Assembly (NCBI GenBank): GCA_934511365.1
Contig: CAKSWC010000026.1
Span: forward strand, 1-14,420
Length of the DNA stretch: 14,420 bases
Origin: an uncultured Eubacteriales bacterium
Lineage (GTDB): Bacteria; Bacillota; Clostridia; Oscillospirales; Acutalibacteraceae
Reading direction: 5' to 3'
Shown: in pieces, positions 5,985-11,702 of the stretch
How the letters are laid out: each line of letters begins with the position of its first letter
Position numbering within the stretch: the stretch's first letter is position 1
Notes under the pieces: model-generated
The model's database searches: none
What the model saw: only the letters and a program-made list of their open reading frames with translations
What the model was told of the DNA's origin: nothing
Made by a program: the position numbers and the translations under genes

Positions 5985-6863
5985 ATGTTCTGCAAGAAGT
6001 TTAAGATTGGAGAATGTGACATGGTTAACTGCTGGTTCGATTATAAAACCGTTATTGTTTCCGGCGCGTCGAGCGGTATCGGAAAAGGACTTGTTAAAAA
6101 GCTTATTGCCGACCACGGCTGCACCGTTATCGGAATTGCAAGGAACGAAAAAAGGATGAAAGCCCTTGTTGAAGAGCTCGGCGATAAGGCGCGCTACTTC
6201 TCATATTATCTTTTTGACGTTTCCGAAAAGGAAAACTGGCGCAATTTTGCAAAGGATATCACCGAAAAGGGCATTCAGCCGGACATTCTCATCAATAACG
6301 CCGGAATTCTGCCGAAGTTCAACAAGTTCGGCCATTATTCCCTTGAAAATATCGACCGCGCAATGCAGGTCAATTTCTATTCCAATGTTTACTCAATGAA
6401 TGTTATGATTCCGATCCTCCTCAAATCCAAGAGCGCCGGAATTGTTAATGTTTCAAGTTCTGCGGCTCTCTGCTCAATCGCAGGAACATCAATCTATTCC
6501 GCAAGCAAGGCGGCCGTTAAAAGCATGACCGAATCCATCCGTGAGGAATATCGCGGCCGGATTTATGTTGGCCTTGTTTGCCCGGGCTTCACAAAGACGG
6601 ACATTTTCCACAACCAGGACAAGGGCCAGGAATCGGACATCAGCGAAAAAATGCTTGACATGGTTTCAACCTCCTGCGAAAAAATGGTCAATGACATCGT
6701 TAACGGAATTTGGAAAAAGAAGAGCAACATGGTCTTTGGAATCGACGCAAGAATGATGAACGACGGAACACGCTTTTTCGGCGTGCTCACCTCAAAAATC
6801 AGCAGCAGCGTAATCAGAAAAGTGCATCTTGATATGTTCAAAGACGTTTTCTATAGTGAATAA
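5985..6863 (+). CDS. Short-chain dehydrogenase/reductase (SDR)
   Basis: 292 residues, classical SDR with Rossmann fold. Cofactor motif SGASSGIG (26-33), NNAG (104-107), catalytic Ser158, Tyr171 and Lys175 (YSASK), and the C-P-G segment at 199-201 are all in place; the Ser to Tyr distance of 13 is canonical. The enzyme should catalyse NAD(P)H-dependent reduction or oxidation of a carbonyl/alcohol; the substrate is unknown. The C-terminal part (about 245-292) ends in a basic, hydrophobic stretch. Start 5985 is preceded by GAGGTG at 7 bases; a second ATG at 6021 with GGAG at 8 bases would give 280 residues and is almost as likely. The stop overlaps the start of the PHP gene by one base (TAATG), so the two are translationally coupled and may share a pathway. 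Confidence 0.85.
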   Translation: MFCKKFKIGECDMVNCWFDYKTVIVSGASSGIGKGLVKKLIADHGCTVIGIARNEKRMKALVEELGDKARYFSYYLFDVSEKENWRNFAKDITEKGIQPDILINNAGILPKFNKFGHYSLENIDRAMQVNFYSNVYSMNVMIPILLKSKSAGIVNVSSSAALCSIAGTSIYSASKAAVKSMTESIREEYRGRIYVGLVCPGFTKTDIFHNQDKGQESDISEKMLDMVSTSCEKMVNDIVNGIWKKKSNMVFGIDARMMNDGTRFFGVLTSKISSSVIRKVHLDMFKDVFYSE

Positions 6864-7630
6864 TGAAATATAACTTCCATACTCACACCTCGCGCTGTCT
6901 CCACGCCGTTGGAAAGGACGAGGACTATGTTAAAGCGGCGATTGACGCCGGATTTTCGGAAATAGGCTTTTCCGACCATACCCCGTGGCCGTATACGGAC
7001 GGTTTTGTTTCTTCAATGCGGATGATGGAGAGCGAACTTGAAGCTTATGTCAATTCCGTCTTGTCTCTGCGCGAAAAATACAAGGACAGAATCAAAATCC
7101 ATCTCGGCCTTGAGTGTGAATACTTCAAAGAGTATATTCCGTGGCTTTGCGCAATGAGCGAAAAATTCGGCATCGAATATCTGCTTCTCGGCCACCACTT
7201 CACCCCGGACGAGGAACACGGAATCTATAACGGCCGGATTAAAACGCCCGAGGGTATTGAAAATTACACAAATGATGTTCTTGAGGCGCTGGACAGCGGA
7301 TTGTTCTTTTATCTTGCCCACCCGGACATCTTCATGCGCACTTACGGCGATTTTGACTCACACTGCGAAAAGGCGTCAAGGCTCATTATTGAAAAAGCGA
7401 TTGAAACGGATACGCCGCTTGAATATAATCTCCTCGGCCTGAGCCACTGCATTGCGGACGGAATGAAAGAGGGTTACCCAAACTCCGCTTTCTGGCGCAT
7501 TGCCGGAGAAATGGGCGCAAAGGCGGTTATCGGCATTGACGCGCATGACCCGAAAGCTTATCTTGAAACCGCAAAGTTTCAAAAAGCAGGGGAAACGCTT
7601 GAAAAATTCGGCCTGAAGCCGGCCTTTTAA
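6863..7630 (+). CDS. PHP-domain phosphoesterase, histidinol-phosphatase (HisJ/HisK)-like
   Basis: 255 residues, the usual length of PHP-type histidinol-phosphatases, which remove phosphate from L-histidinol phosphate using a trinuclear metal centre. Metal ligands seen in order: His6 and His8 (HTHTS), Asp38-His39 (SDHTP), Glu84 (GLECEY), His111/His112 (GHHF), His153 (AHPD), Asp226 and His228 (GIDAHDP). The start ATG overlaps the SDR stop (TAATG) and has no strong ribosome site of its own, implying coupled translation. No other histidine genes lie in the window, so the phosphatase may instead serve another sugar- or amino-alcohol phosphate linked to the SDR. The family is well supported; the substrate is only a family-level assumption. 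Confidence 0.82.
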   Translation: MKYNFHTHTSRCLHAVGKDEDYVKAAIDAGFSEIGFSDHTPWPYTDGFVSSMRMMESELEAYVNSVLSLREKYKDRIKIHLGLECEYFKEYIPWLCAMSEKFGIEYLLLGHHFTPDEEHGIYNGRIKTPEGIENYTNDVLEALDSGLFFYLAHPDIFMRTYGDFDSHCEKASRLIIEKAIETDTPLEYNLLGLSHCIADGMKEGYPNSAFWRIAGEMGAKAVIGIDAHDPKAYLETAKFQKAGETLEKFGLKPAF

Positions 7631-7643
7631 CTGAATTTTCATG

Positions 7644-7672
7644 TTGACAAAAGCCCCGTTCGGTGATAGAAT
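7644..7672 (+). promoter_or_regulatory. Promoter of the thiT riboswitch transcript
   Basis: Perfect -35 TTGACA (7644-7649), 17-base spacer, TAGAAT (7667-7672). Transcription would start near 7680, just before the TPP aptamer. An 11-bp inverted repeat covers the spacer and -10 (see separate entry). Confidence 0.85.
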
Positions 7673-7679
7673 GGGGCTT
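7651..7679. repeat. 11-bp inverted repeat inside the thiT promoter
   Basis: AAGCCCCGTTC (7651-7661) pairs with GAATGGGGCTT (7669-7679), with one G-T pair and a 7-base loop. It spans from just after the -35 to the expected start point. It could be an operator or the remains of a terminator for the SDR-PHP operon, which otherwise shows none; no T-run follows. Confidence 0.7.
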
Positions 7680-7684
7680 GTAAT

Positions 7685-7758
7685 ATTACAGGGGTGCTGA
7701 GGAATCGGCTGAGATTATACCCTTTGACCTGAACCGGGTAATGCCGGCGTAGGAAGAG
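7685..7758 (+). ncRNA. TPP riboswitch (THI element)
   Basis: The conserved core of the thiamine pyrophosphate aptamer is clear: AGGGGTGC at 7690-7697, GGCTGAGA at 7707-7714, ATACCC at 7717-7722, the ACCTGAAC segment at 7727-7734, and GGGTAATGCCGGCGTAGGAA at 7736-7755. The helix P3 region is short (7697-7708). It lies directly before an intrinsic terminator and the thiT gene, so TPP binding most likely ends transcription early. End positions are approximate. Confidence 0.95.
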
Positions 7759-7763
7759 AACGG

Positions 7764-7799
7764 ACGCCTTGTGATTTTACAATCACGCGGGGCGTTTTT
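7764..7799 (+). terminator. Expression-platform terminator of the TPP riboswitch
   Basis: ACGCC (7764-7768) with GGCGT (7791-7795), and above it GTGATT (7771-7776) with AATCAC (7781-7786), form one long stem with a small internal bulge; the T-run is 7795-7799. It begins 6 bases after the aptamer. I did not find an obvious anti-terminator pairing by eye. Confidence 0.85.
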
Positions 7800-7820
7800 C
7801 TTTGCCCTGCAATATTATCG

Positions 7821-7840
7821 GGCGGTTTTCCGCCGGAAAA
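7821..7840 (+). repeat. Overlapping short hairpins in the thiT leader
   Basis: GGCGG (7821-7825)/CCGCC (7830-7834), and alternatively TTTTCC (7826-7831)/GGAAAA (7835-7840), overlap. They lie between the terminator and the AGGAGG (7849-7854) of thiT. Both are short and could be chance. Confidence 0.35.
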
Positions 7841-7861
7841 TTATATTCAGGAGGTGTTGTC

Positions 7862-8467
7862 ATGAGCGACAACAAAAAGAAAATTTCAAAAATTCAAATG
7901 CTTGCGGAAAGCGCAATAATGCTTGCCCTTTCCGTTGCACTCAACGAGCTGACACCGATTCAGTTTCCGTTCGGCGGCTCGGTAACATTCTTCTCTCAGC
8001 TTCCGATTCTCATCATCGGCTATCGTTACGGAATCGGCCAGGGACTTTTGACCGGCTTCACAATGGGCGTTGTTGAAATGCTGTTCGGCCTCAAAAACTT
8101 TTCATACGTCACCGGAATCGGCAGCTATCTTATCCTTATTTTTGCCGATTACATTGTTGCTTTCTCGGTGCTCGGCCTTGGTGCAATGTTCAAAAAGAAG
8201 ATTAAAAACCAGGCGCTTGCTTTGGCCTCGGCCGGTGCGGTTGTTTCCGTTCTGCGCTTTATCTGCCATTTCATCAGCGGCGTAACAATCTGGAAAGGCT
8301 ATGCGGAGGACACACCCGTTCTTCTCTACTCACTGACCTATAACGGCGGCTATATGCTTCCGGAGCTTATTCTGACGGTTATCGGCGCACTCGCCGTCGG
8401 TTCGCTTTTCGACCTCACTTCTCCGAAAATCAGACCGCTCAGAAAAGCAAAGAAAGAAAGCAAATAA
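7862..8467 (+). CDS. thiT: ECF transporter S component for thiamine, ThiT
   Basis: 201 residues with about six membrane helices (near 13-30, 40-56, 57-77, 84-107, 117-140, 163-186) and a basic C-terminus. It is the substrate-binding membrane subunit of an energy-coupling-factor transporter and needs a shared EcfA/A'/T module encoded elsewhere. The pattern of the ThiT family is visible: FGGSVTFFSQLPIL (37-50), the ADYIVAF segment (95-101), RFICHFISG with His136, Trp144, and LYSLTYNGGYMLPE (155-168), which hold the thiamine-contact residues in the known family. The ATG at 7862 is chosen because AGGAGG lies 7 bases upstream; an in-frame ATG 20 codons earlier lies in the leader. Regulation by the TPP riboswitch confirms the substrate. 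The gene stands alone and ends at a shared terminator. Confidence 0.93.
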   Translation: MSDNKKKISKIQMLAESAIMLALSVALNELTPIQFPFGGSVTFFSQLPILIIGYRYGIGQGLLTGFTMGVVEMLFGLKNFSYVTGIGSYLILIFADYIVAFSVLGLGAMFKKKIKNQALALASAGAVVSVLRFICHFISGVTIWKGYAEDTPVLLYSLTYNGGYMLPELILTVIGALAVGSLFDLTSPKIRPLRKAKKESK

Positions 8468-8499
8468 TAACCGGGAAAATTCTTTTCAATTCAAACATC

Positions 8500-8540
8500 A
8501 AAATTCGTGCGGATGCTTTTAGGGCGCCCGCACGAATTTT
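8500..8540. terminator. Bidirectional terminator between thiT and rubrerythrin
   Basis: AAAATTCGTGCGG (8500-8512) and CCGCACGAATTTT (8528-8540) form a 13-bp perfect stem with a 15-base loop. A/T-rich ends on both sides allow termination of the converging thiT (plus) and rubrerythrin (minus) transcripts. Confidence 0.85.
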
Positions 8541-8550
8541 CGCTTTATTA

Positions 8551-9087
8551 TCAGTAATTCTCCGCCTTAACTTCAAAAAATGCCTGCGGATGGGCGCAAA
8601 CGGGGCAGACCTGCGGCGCGGATTTTCCAAAATGAATATGGCCGCAGTTTGTGCAGATCCATATTCTGTCGCCGTCTTTTGAAAAAACAAGACCCTCTTC
8701 AATGTTTTCAAGAAGCTTTTTATAGCGGGTTTCATGTTCCTTTTCAATTCTTCCAACAAGCTCAAAAAGCATCGCAATGTTTTCAAAGCCCTCTTCCCTT
8801 GCCTTTGCGGCAAAGTCCTTATACATTGTTGTCCATTCATAATTTTCGCCGGCTGCGGCGTCTTTAAGGTTTTCCGGTGTTGTTTTTGCGCCGCCGGTGA
8901 GAAGCCTCCACCAAATTTTTGCGTGCGCTCTTTCGTTGTCCGCGGTCTCTTCAAAAATTTTTGCAATCTGAACAAAGCCGTCCTTTTTTGCCTTATCCGC
9001 GTAGTAGGTATACTTGTTTCTTGCCTGACTTTCGCCGGCAAAGGCAGCAAGAAGATTTGCCTCTGTTTTTGATCCTTTAAGCTCCAT
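8551..9087 (-). CDS. rbr: Rubrerythrin
   Basis: 178 residues, a little below the usual 190. Cytoplasmic non-haem iron peroxidase that reduces hydrogen peroxide in anaerobes, taking electrons from rubredoxin/NADH partners. Ferritin-like four-helix domain (1-130) with di-iron ligands Glu19, the E-R-A-H motif (Glu52, His55), Glu82 and the E-K-E-H motif (Glu115, His118). The C-terminal rubredoxin-like domain (140-172) has C-T-N-C-G-H (Cys145, Cys148) and C-P-V-C-A-H-P (Cys161, Cys164) followed by the family-typical FFEV. The ATG at 9085-9087 has AAGGAGGAG upstream. Single gene with its own promoter region and a terminator shared with thiT. It marks an anaerobe coping with oxygen exposure. Confidence 0.96.
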   Translation of the reverse strand: MELKGSKTEANLLAAFAGESQARNKYTYYADKAKKDGFVQIAKIFEETADNERAHAKIWWRLLTGGAKTTPENLKDAAAGENYEWTTMYKDFAAKAREEGFENIAMLFELVGRIEKEHETRYKKLLENIEEGLVFSKDGDRIWICTNCGHIHFGKSAPQVCPVCAHPQAFFEVKAENY

Positions 9088-9118
9088 TGCTTCGCTCCTC
9101 CTTAAAATATTACTTAAA

Positions 9119-9148
9119 GTATTAACATATATGACCGACTGAATGCAA
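9119..9148 (-). promoter_or_regulatory. Likely promoter of rubrerythrin
   Basis: On the minus strand, TTGCAT (9143-9148) and TTAATA (9120-9125) with 17 bases between, or TAATAC (9119-9124) with 18. The -10 area is part of an imperfect palindrome centred at about 9116 (TACTT A AAGTA, 9111-9121), which could bind a peroxide or redox regulator; the regulator identity is not determinable here. Confidence 0.4.
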
Positions 9149-9184
9149 AACGGCCGAATTTTTTAAAATATATTCTCCTGCGTG

Positions 9185-9213
9185 TGGAAATATTATTTGA
9201 ATTGTGCTATAAT
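9185..9213 (+). promoter_or_regulatory. Extended -10 promoter of the hydrolase-murF-ddl operon
   Basis: TATAAT (9208-9213) preceded by TGC (extended -10) and, 17 bases upstream, TGGAAA (9185-9190) as a partial -35. It diverges from the rubrerythrin promoter. Transcription from near 9220 gives a leader of about 85 bases. Confidence 0.75.
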
Positions 9214-9241
9214 TACCAAAACTATGCGTAATTATTAAGTA

Positions 9242-9297
9242 TAACGGAGCGTAACTGCTGATTAAATGATAATCCGTTAAACTCATAAGCAGGGAGG
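9242..9297 (+). promoter_or_regulatory. Structured 5' leader with interleaved pairings near the RBS
   Basis: TAACGGA (9242-9248) can pair with TCCGTTA (9273-9279); CTGCT (9255-9259) in its loop can pair with AGCAG (9288-9292), whose last bases overlap the AGGGAGG ribosome site (9291-9297). The interleaved order is that of a pseudoknot and could hide the ribosome site. The second pairing is only 5 bp, so chance is possible. Confidence 0.35.
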
Positions 9298-9304
9298 CAT
9301 TTCT

Positions 9305-10072
9305 TTGAGAAAAACTGTTTGCGGTCTTGACATCAATTATATCTGCAAGGGCGAGGGGGACACCGTTCTTGTTCTCCACGGCTGGGGCTCAAACATCGGC
9401 GTCCACGCGCAGATGATTGACCTGCTTGCGCAAAAGTACCGCGTTATTGCGCCCGATATGCCCGGCTTTGGCGAAAGCGAGGAACCGAACGAGCCGTGGA
9501 ATGTTGACAATTATGTTGACTTTATTCTTGAATTTTTAAAAGGGTTCAATGTTTCAAAGCTCTGTCTGCTCGGCCATTCGTTCGGCGGAAGGGTTATTAT
9601 CAAGCTCTGCTCAAGAGAGCTTCCGTTTGAAATAAGCAAGGTTATCCTTGTTGACGCCGCCGGGGTGAAGCCGGCCGTTTCTCCCGAGCAGAAGTTCAAG
9701 CAGGCCGTCTATCACAAAACAAAGTGGATTTTTTCAACGCCGCTTGTTAAAAAGCTTTGTCCGGATCTTCTTGATAACCTCAGAAAAAAGAACGGCTCGG
9801 CCGATTACAACGCCGCATCCGATGTGATGAAAAAGACGCTCGTCAATGTTGTTAACGAGGATCTCACCGGCCTTATGCCGAACGTGAAGTGTCCTGCGCT
9901 CCTCATCTGGGGCAGGTTTGACACCGCAACGCCCCTTTCAGACGGTCAAACAATGGAAAGGCTCATGCCCGAAGGTGCGCTTGTTGTTCTTGAAAACGCG
10001 GGCCATTTTTCCTTCCTTGACCAGAGCGCGCAGTTCCTGCGCATTCTTGCCTCGTTCATGAACATACAGTAA
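9305..10072 (+). CDS. Alpha/beta hydrolase, first gene of the murF-ddl operon
   Basis: 255 residues, soluble alpha/beta-hydrolase fold. Oxyanion motif HGWGSN (25-30), nucleophile elbow GHSFGG with Ser92, acid Asp206 (WGRFDTATP) and His234 (AGHF) form a complete triad. A variable lid region lies at about 120-190. Start is TTG at 9305-9307, chosen for AGGGAGG 7 bases upstream and for the sequence MRKTVCGLDINY typical of the first strand; no ATG fits. It precedes the MurF-like gene by 35 bases. The grouping of such a hydrolase with MurF-like and Ddl genes suggests a wall- or envelope-related substrate, but this is inference from context only; no specific activity (esterase, C-C hydrolase, lipase) can be assigned. 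Confidence 0.86.
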   Translation: MRKTVCGLDINYICKGEGDTVLVLHGWGSNIGVHAQMIDLLAQKYRVIAPDMPGFGESEEPNEPWNVDNYVDFILEFLKGFNVSKLCLLGHSFGGRVIIKLCSRELPFEISKVILVDAAGVKPAVSPEQKFKQAVYHKTKWIFSTPLVKKLCPDLLDNLRKKNGSADYNAASDVMKKTLVNVVNEDLTGLMPNVKCPALLIWGRFDTATPLSDGQTMERLMPEGALVVLENAGHFSFLDQSAQFLRILASFMNIQ

Positions 10073-10107
10073 ACCGCTTAAGGCGGAAACACGAAAGGAT
10101 TTTTTCA

Positions 10108-11679
10108 ATGACACTGATTTTGTTTTTGTCGTGCGTTGCCGCGTTCCTCATTCCAACGGGGCTTGCGCTCATTGATTCAATGCACTTTTTTCAGCTCAAC
10201 TCATACCGCTTTTCAACCCATTCAAAATGGATAGGGGAAAACTTCGGAAAGTATCTTTCACACTACCTTTTTTCGGTCATACTTTTGATAGTTACCCTTT
10301 TTTCATATCGGGTTGACGTCAAAATGGGCGTAACTGCGCTTTTGTTCCTTGTTGCCGCTTTTGCGGAAAGGCCAAAAAAGGCCAAAAAGCCGTTGGTATA
10401 CACCCCGCGCGTCAAGCGTATGTTCGTAACGCTTGCAGTTTTGTTCGCCGCAATAATCACCGCCTCGGCGCTTCCGCTTTTCAAGGCGAACCACGGCAGC
10501 GTTGCGGTGCTCATTGTTGTTTGCATTTATGTGCTTTCCCCGTTCTGGGTGCTTGTTTCAAACTTTATCAACATTCCCGTTGAAAAGCTTGTTAACCTCC
10601 ATTACACCAATGACGCCAAGCGTATTCTTGCCGCCTGTCCGGAGCTTAAAATCATCGGCATCACCGGAAGCTACGGAAAAACGAGTGTAAAATACTTTCT
10701 TAACACTCTCCTGCGCGCAAGATACAATGTCCTCATGACTCCGGAAAGCTATAACACTCCGATGGGTGTTGTGAAAACAATCAGAGGCTCGCTCAGAGCC
10801 ACGCATGAAATTTTCATCTGCGAAATGGGCGCAAAGTGGGTCGGCGATATCAAAGAGCTTTGCAATATTGTTCATCCGCAGCACGGCGTTATTACTTCGA
10901 TAGGCCCCCAGCACCTTGAATCGTTCAAAACTCTTGACGCGGTCAAAAAGACCAAGTTTGAGCTTGCGGACGCGCTCCCGGAAAACGGAATGCTCTTCCT
11001 CAATAACGATGATGAAAACATCCGCGCCCACGGCTCAAAGCGACCGTTTGTTTCATACGGAATCAATAACAAAAGCGATTACACCGCCTCGGACATTTCC
11101 GTTTCCGAGCGCGGAACAACCTTCACCGTGACCGGCCCGGACGGAGAGACGGAAAGCTTTTCAACCCGCCTTGTCGGCCGCCACAATGTTCTCAATATTA
11201 CCGGCGCGATTGCCGTTGCAAACAAATTCAAAATTCCGCTTTCAGAGCTCAAGGGTCAGGTCAGACGCCTTGAGGGAGTTCCTCACAGACTTGAGCTGAA
11301 AAAGAAAAACGGCGTAACAATCATTGACGACGCCTATAACTCAAACCCGAGCGGAACAAAGGCCGCGCTTGAGGCGCTCTCGCTCTTTGAGGGCTATAAG
11401 GTTCTTGTTACACCCGGCATGGTTGAGCTTGGCGAAAAGCAGGAGGAGCTTAACCGCGAGTTTGGAAGAAACGCGGCTGCGGTTTGCGATTACGTTGTTC
11501 TTGTTGGAAAAAAGCAGGCGGTTCCAATCAAGGCCGGACTGCTTGACGCCGGATATCCGGAAAAGAAAATTTTTGTTGCCGATACCATTGAGGAAGCGCT
11601 CACTCACGTTTATGCAGCCGGAAGCAACGGAAAAAACAAGGTCGTTCTTCTTGAAAACGACCTGCCCGATAATTATTAA
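10108..11679 (+). CDS. murF: MurF-like Mur ligase with N-terminal membrane domain
   Basis: 523 residues. The C-terminal 340 form a Mur ligase core: P-loop GSYGKTS (187-193), YNTPMG (215-220), EMGAK (239-243), GPQHLESF (266-273), the GRHNVLN motif (357-363), DDAYNSNP (407-414), GMVELG (437-442). These are MurF signatures; MurF joins D-Ala-D-Ala to UDP-MurNAc-tripeptide in the cytoplasm. The usual MurF substrate-binding first domain is missing: residues 1-160 instead hold about five hydrophobic helices (2-22, 52-68, 73-86, 104-122, 131-153) with basic loops. The enzyme is therefore expected in the membrane. AAAGG lies about 9 bases before the ATG. It sits 35 bases after the hydrolase and 23 before ddl, whose product supplies its substrate. 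Either the main MurF of this organism or a specialised one. Confidence 0.85.
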   Translation: MTLILFLSCVAAFLIPTGLALIDSMHFFQLNSYRFSTHSKWIGENFGKYLSHYLFSVILLIVTLFSYRVDVKMGVTALLFLVAAFAERPKKAKKPLVYTPRVKRMFVTLAVLFAAIITASALPLFKANHGSVAVLIVVCIYVLSPFWVLVSNFINIPVEKLVNLHYTNDAKRILAACPELKIIGITGSYGKTSVKYFLNTLLRARYNVLMTPESYNTPMGVVKTIRGSLRATHEIFICEMGAKWVGDIKELCNIVHPQHGVITSIGPQHLESFKTLDAVKKTKFELADALPENGMLFLNNDDENIRAHGSKRPFVSYGINNKSDYTASDISVSERGTTFTVTGPDGETESFSTRLVGRHNVLNITGAIAVANKFKIPLSELKGQVRRLEGVPHRLELKKKNGVTIIDDAYNSNPSGTKAALEALSLFEGYKVLVTPGMVELGEKQEELNREFGRNAAAVCDYVVLVGKKQAVPIKAGLLDAGYPEKKIFVADTIEEALTHVYAAGSNGKNKVVLLENDLPDNY

Positions 11680-11702
11680 GAAGCCAAGGGAGGCAGCCTG
11701 AA

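Noticed and set aside
7802..7861. 20-codon N-terminal extension of thiT
   Set aside because: It lies in the riboswitch leader between terminator and AGGAGG; the ATG at 7862 has ideal spacing.
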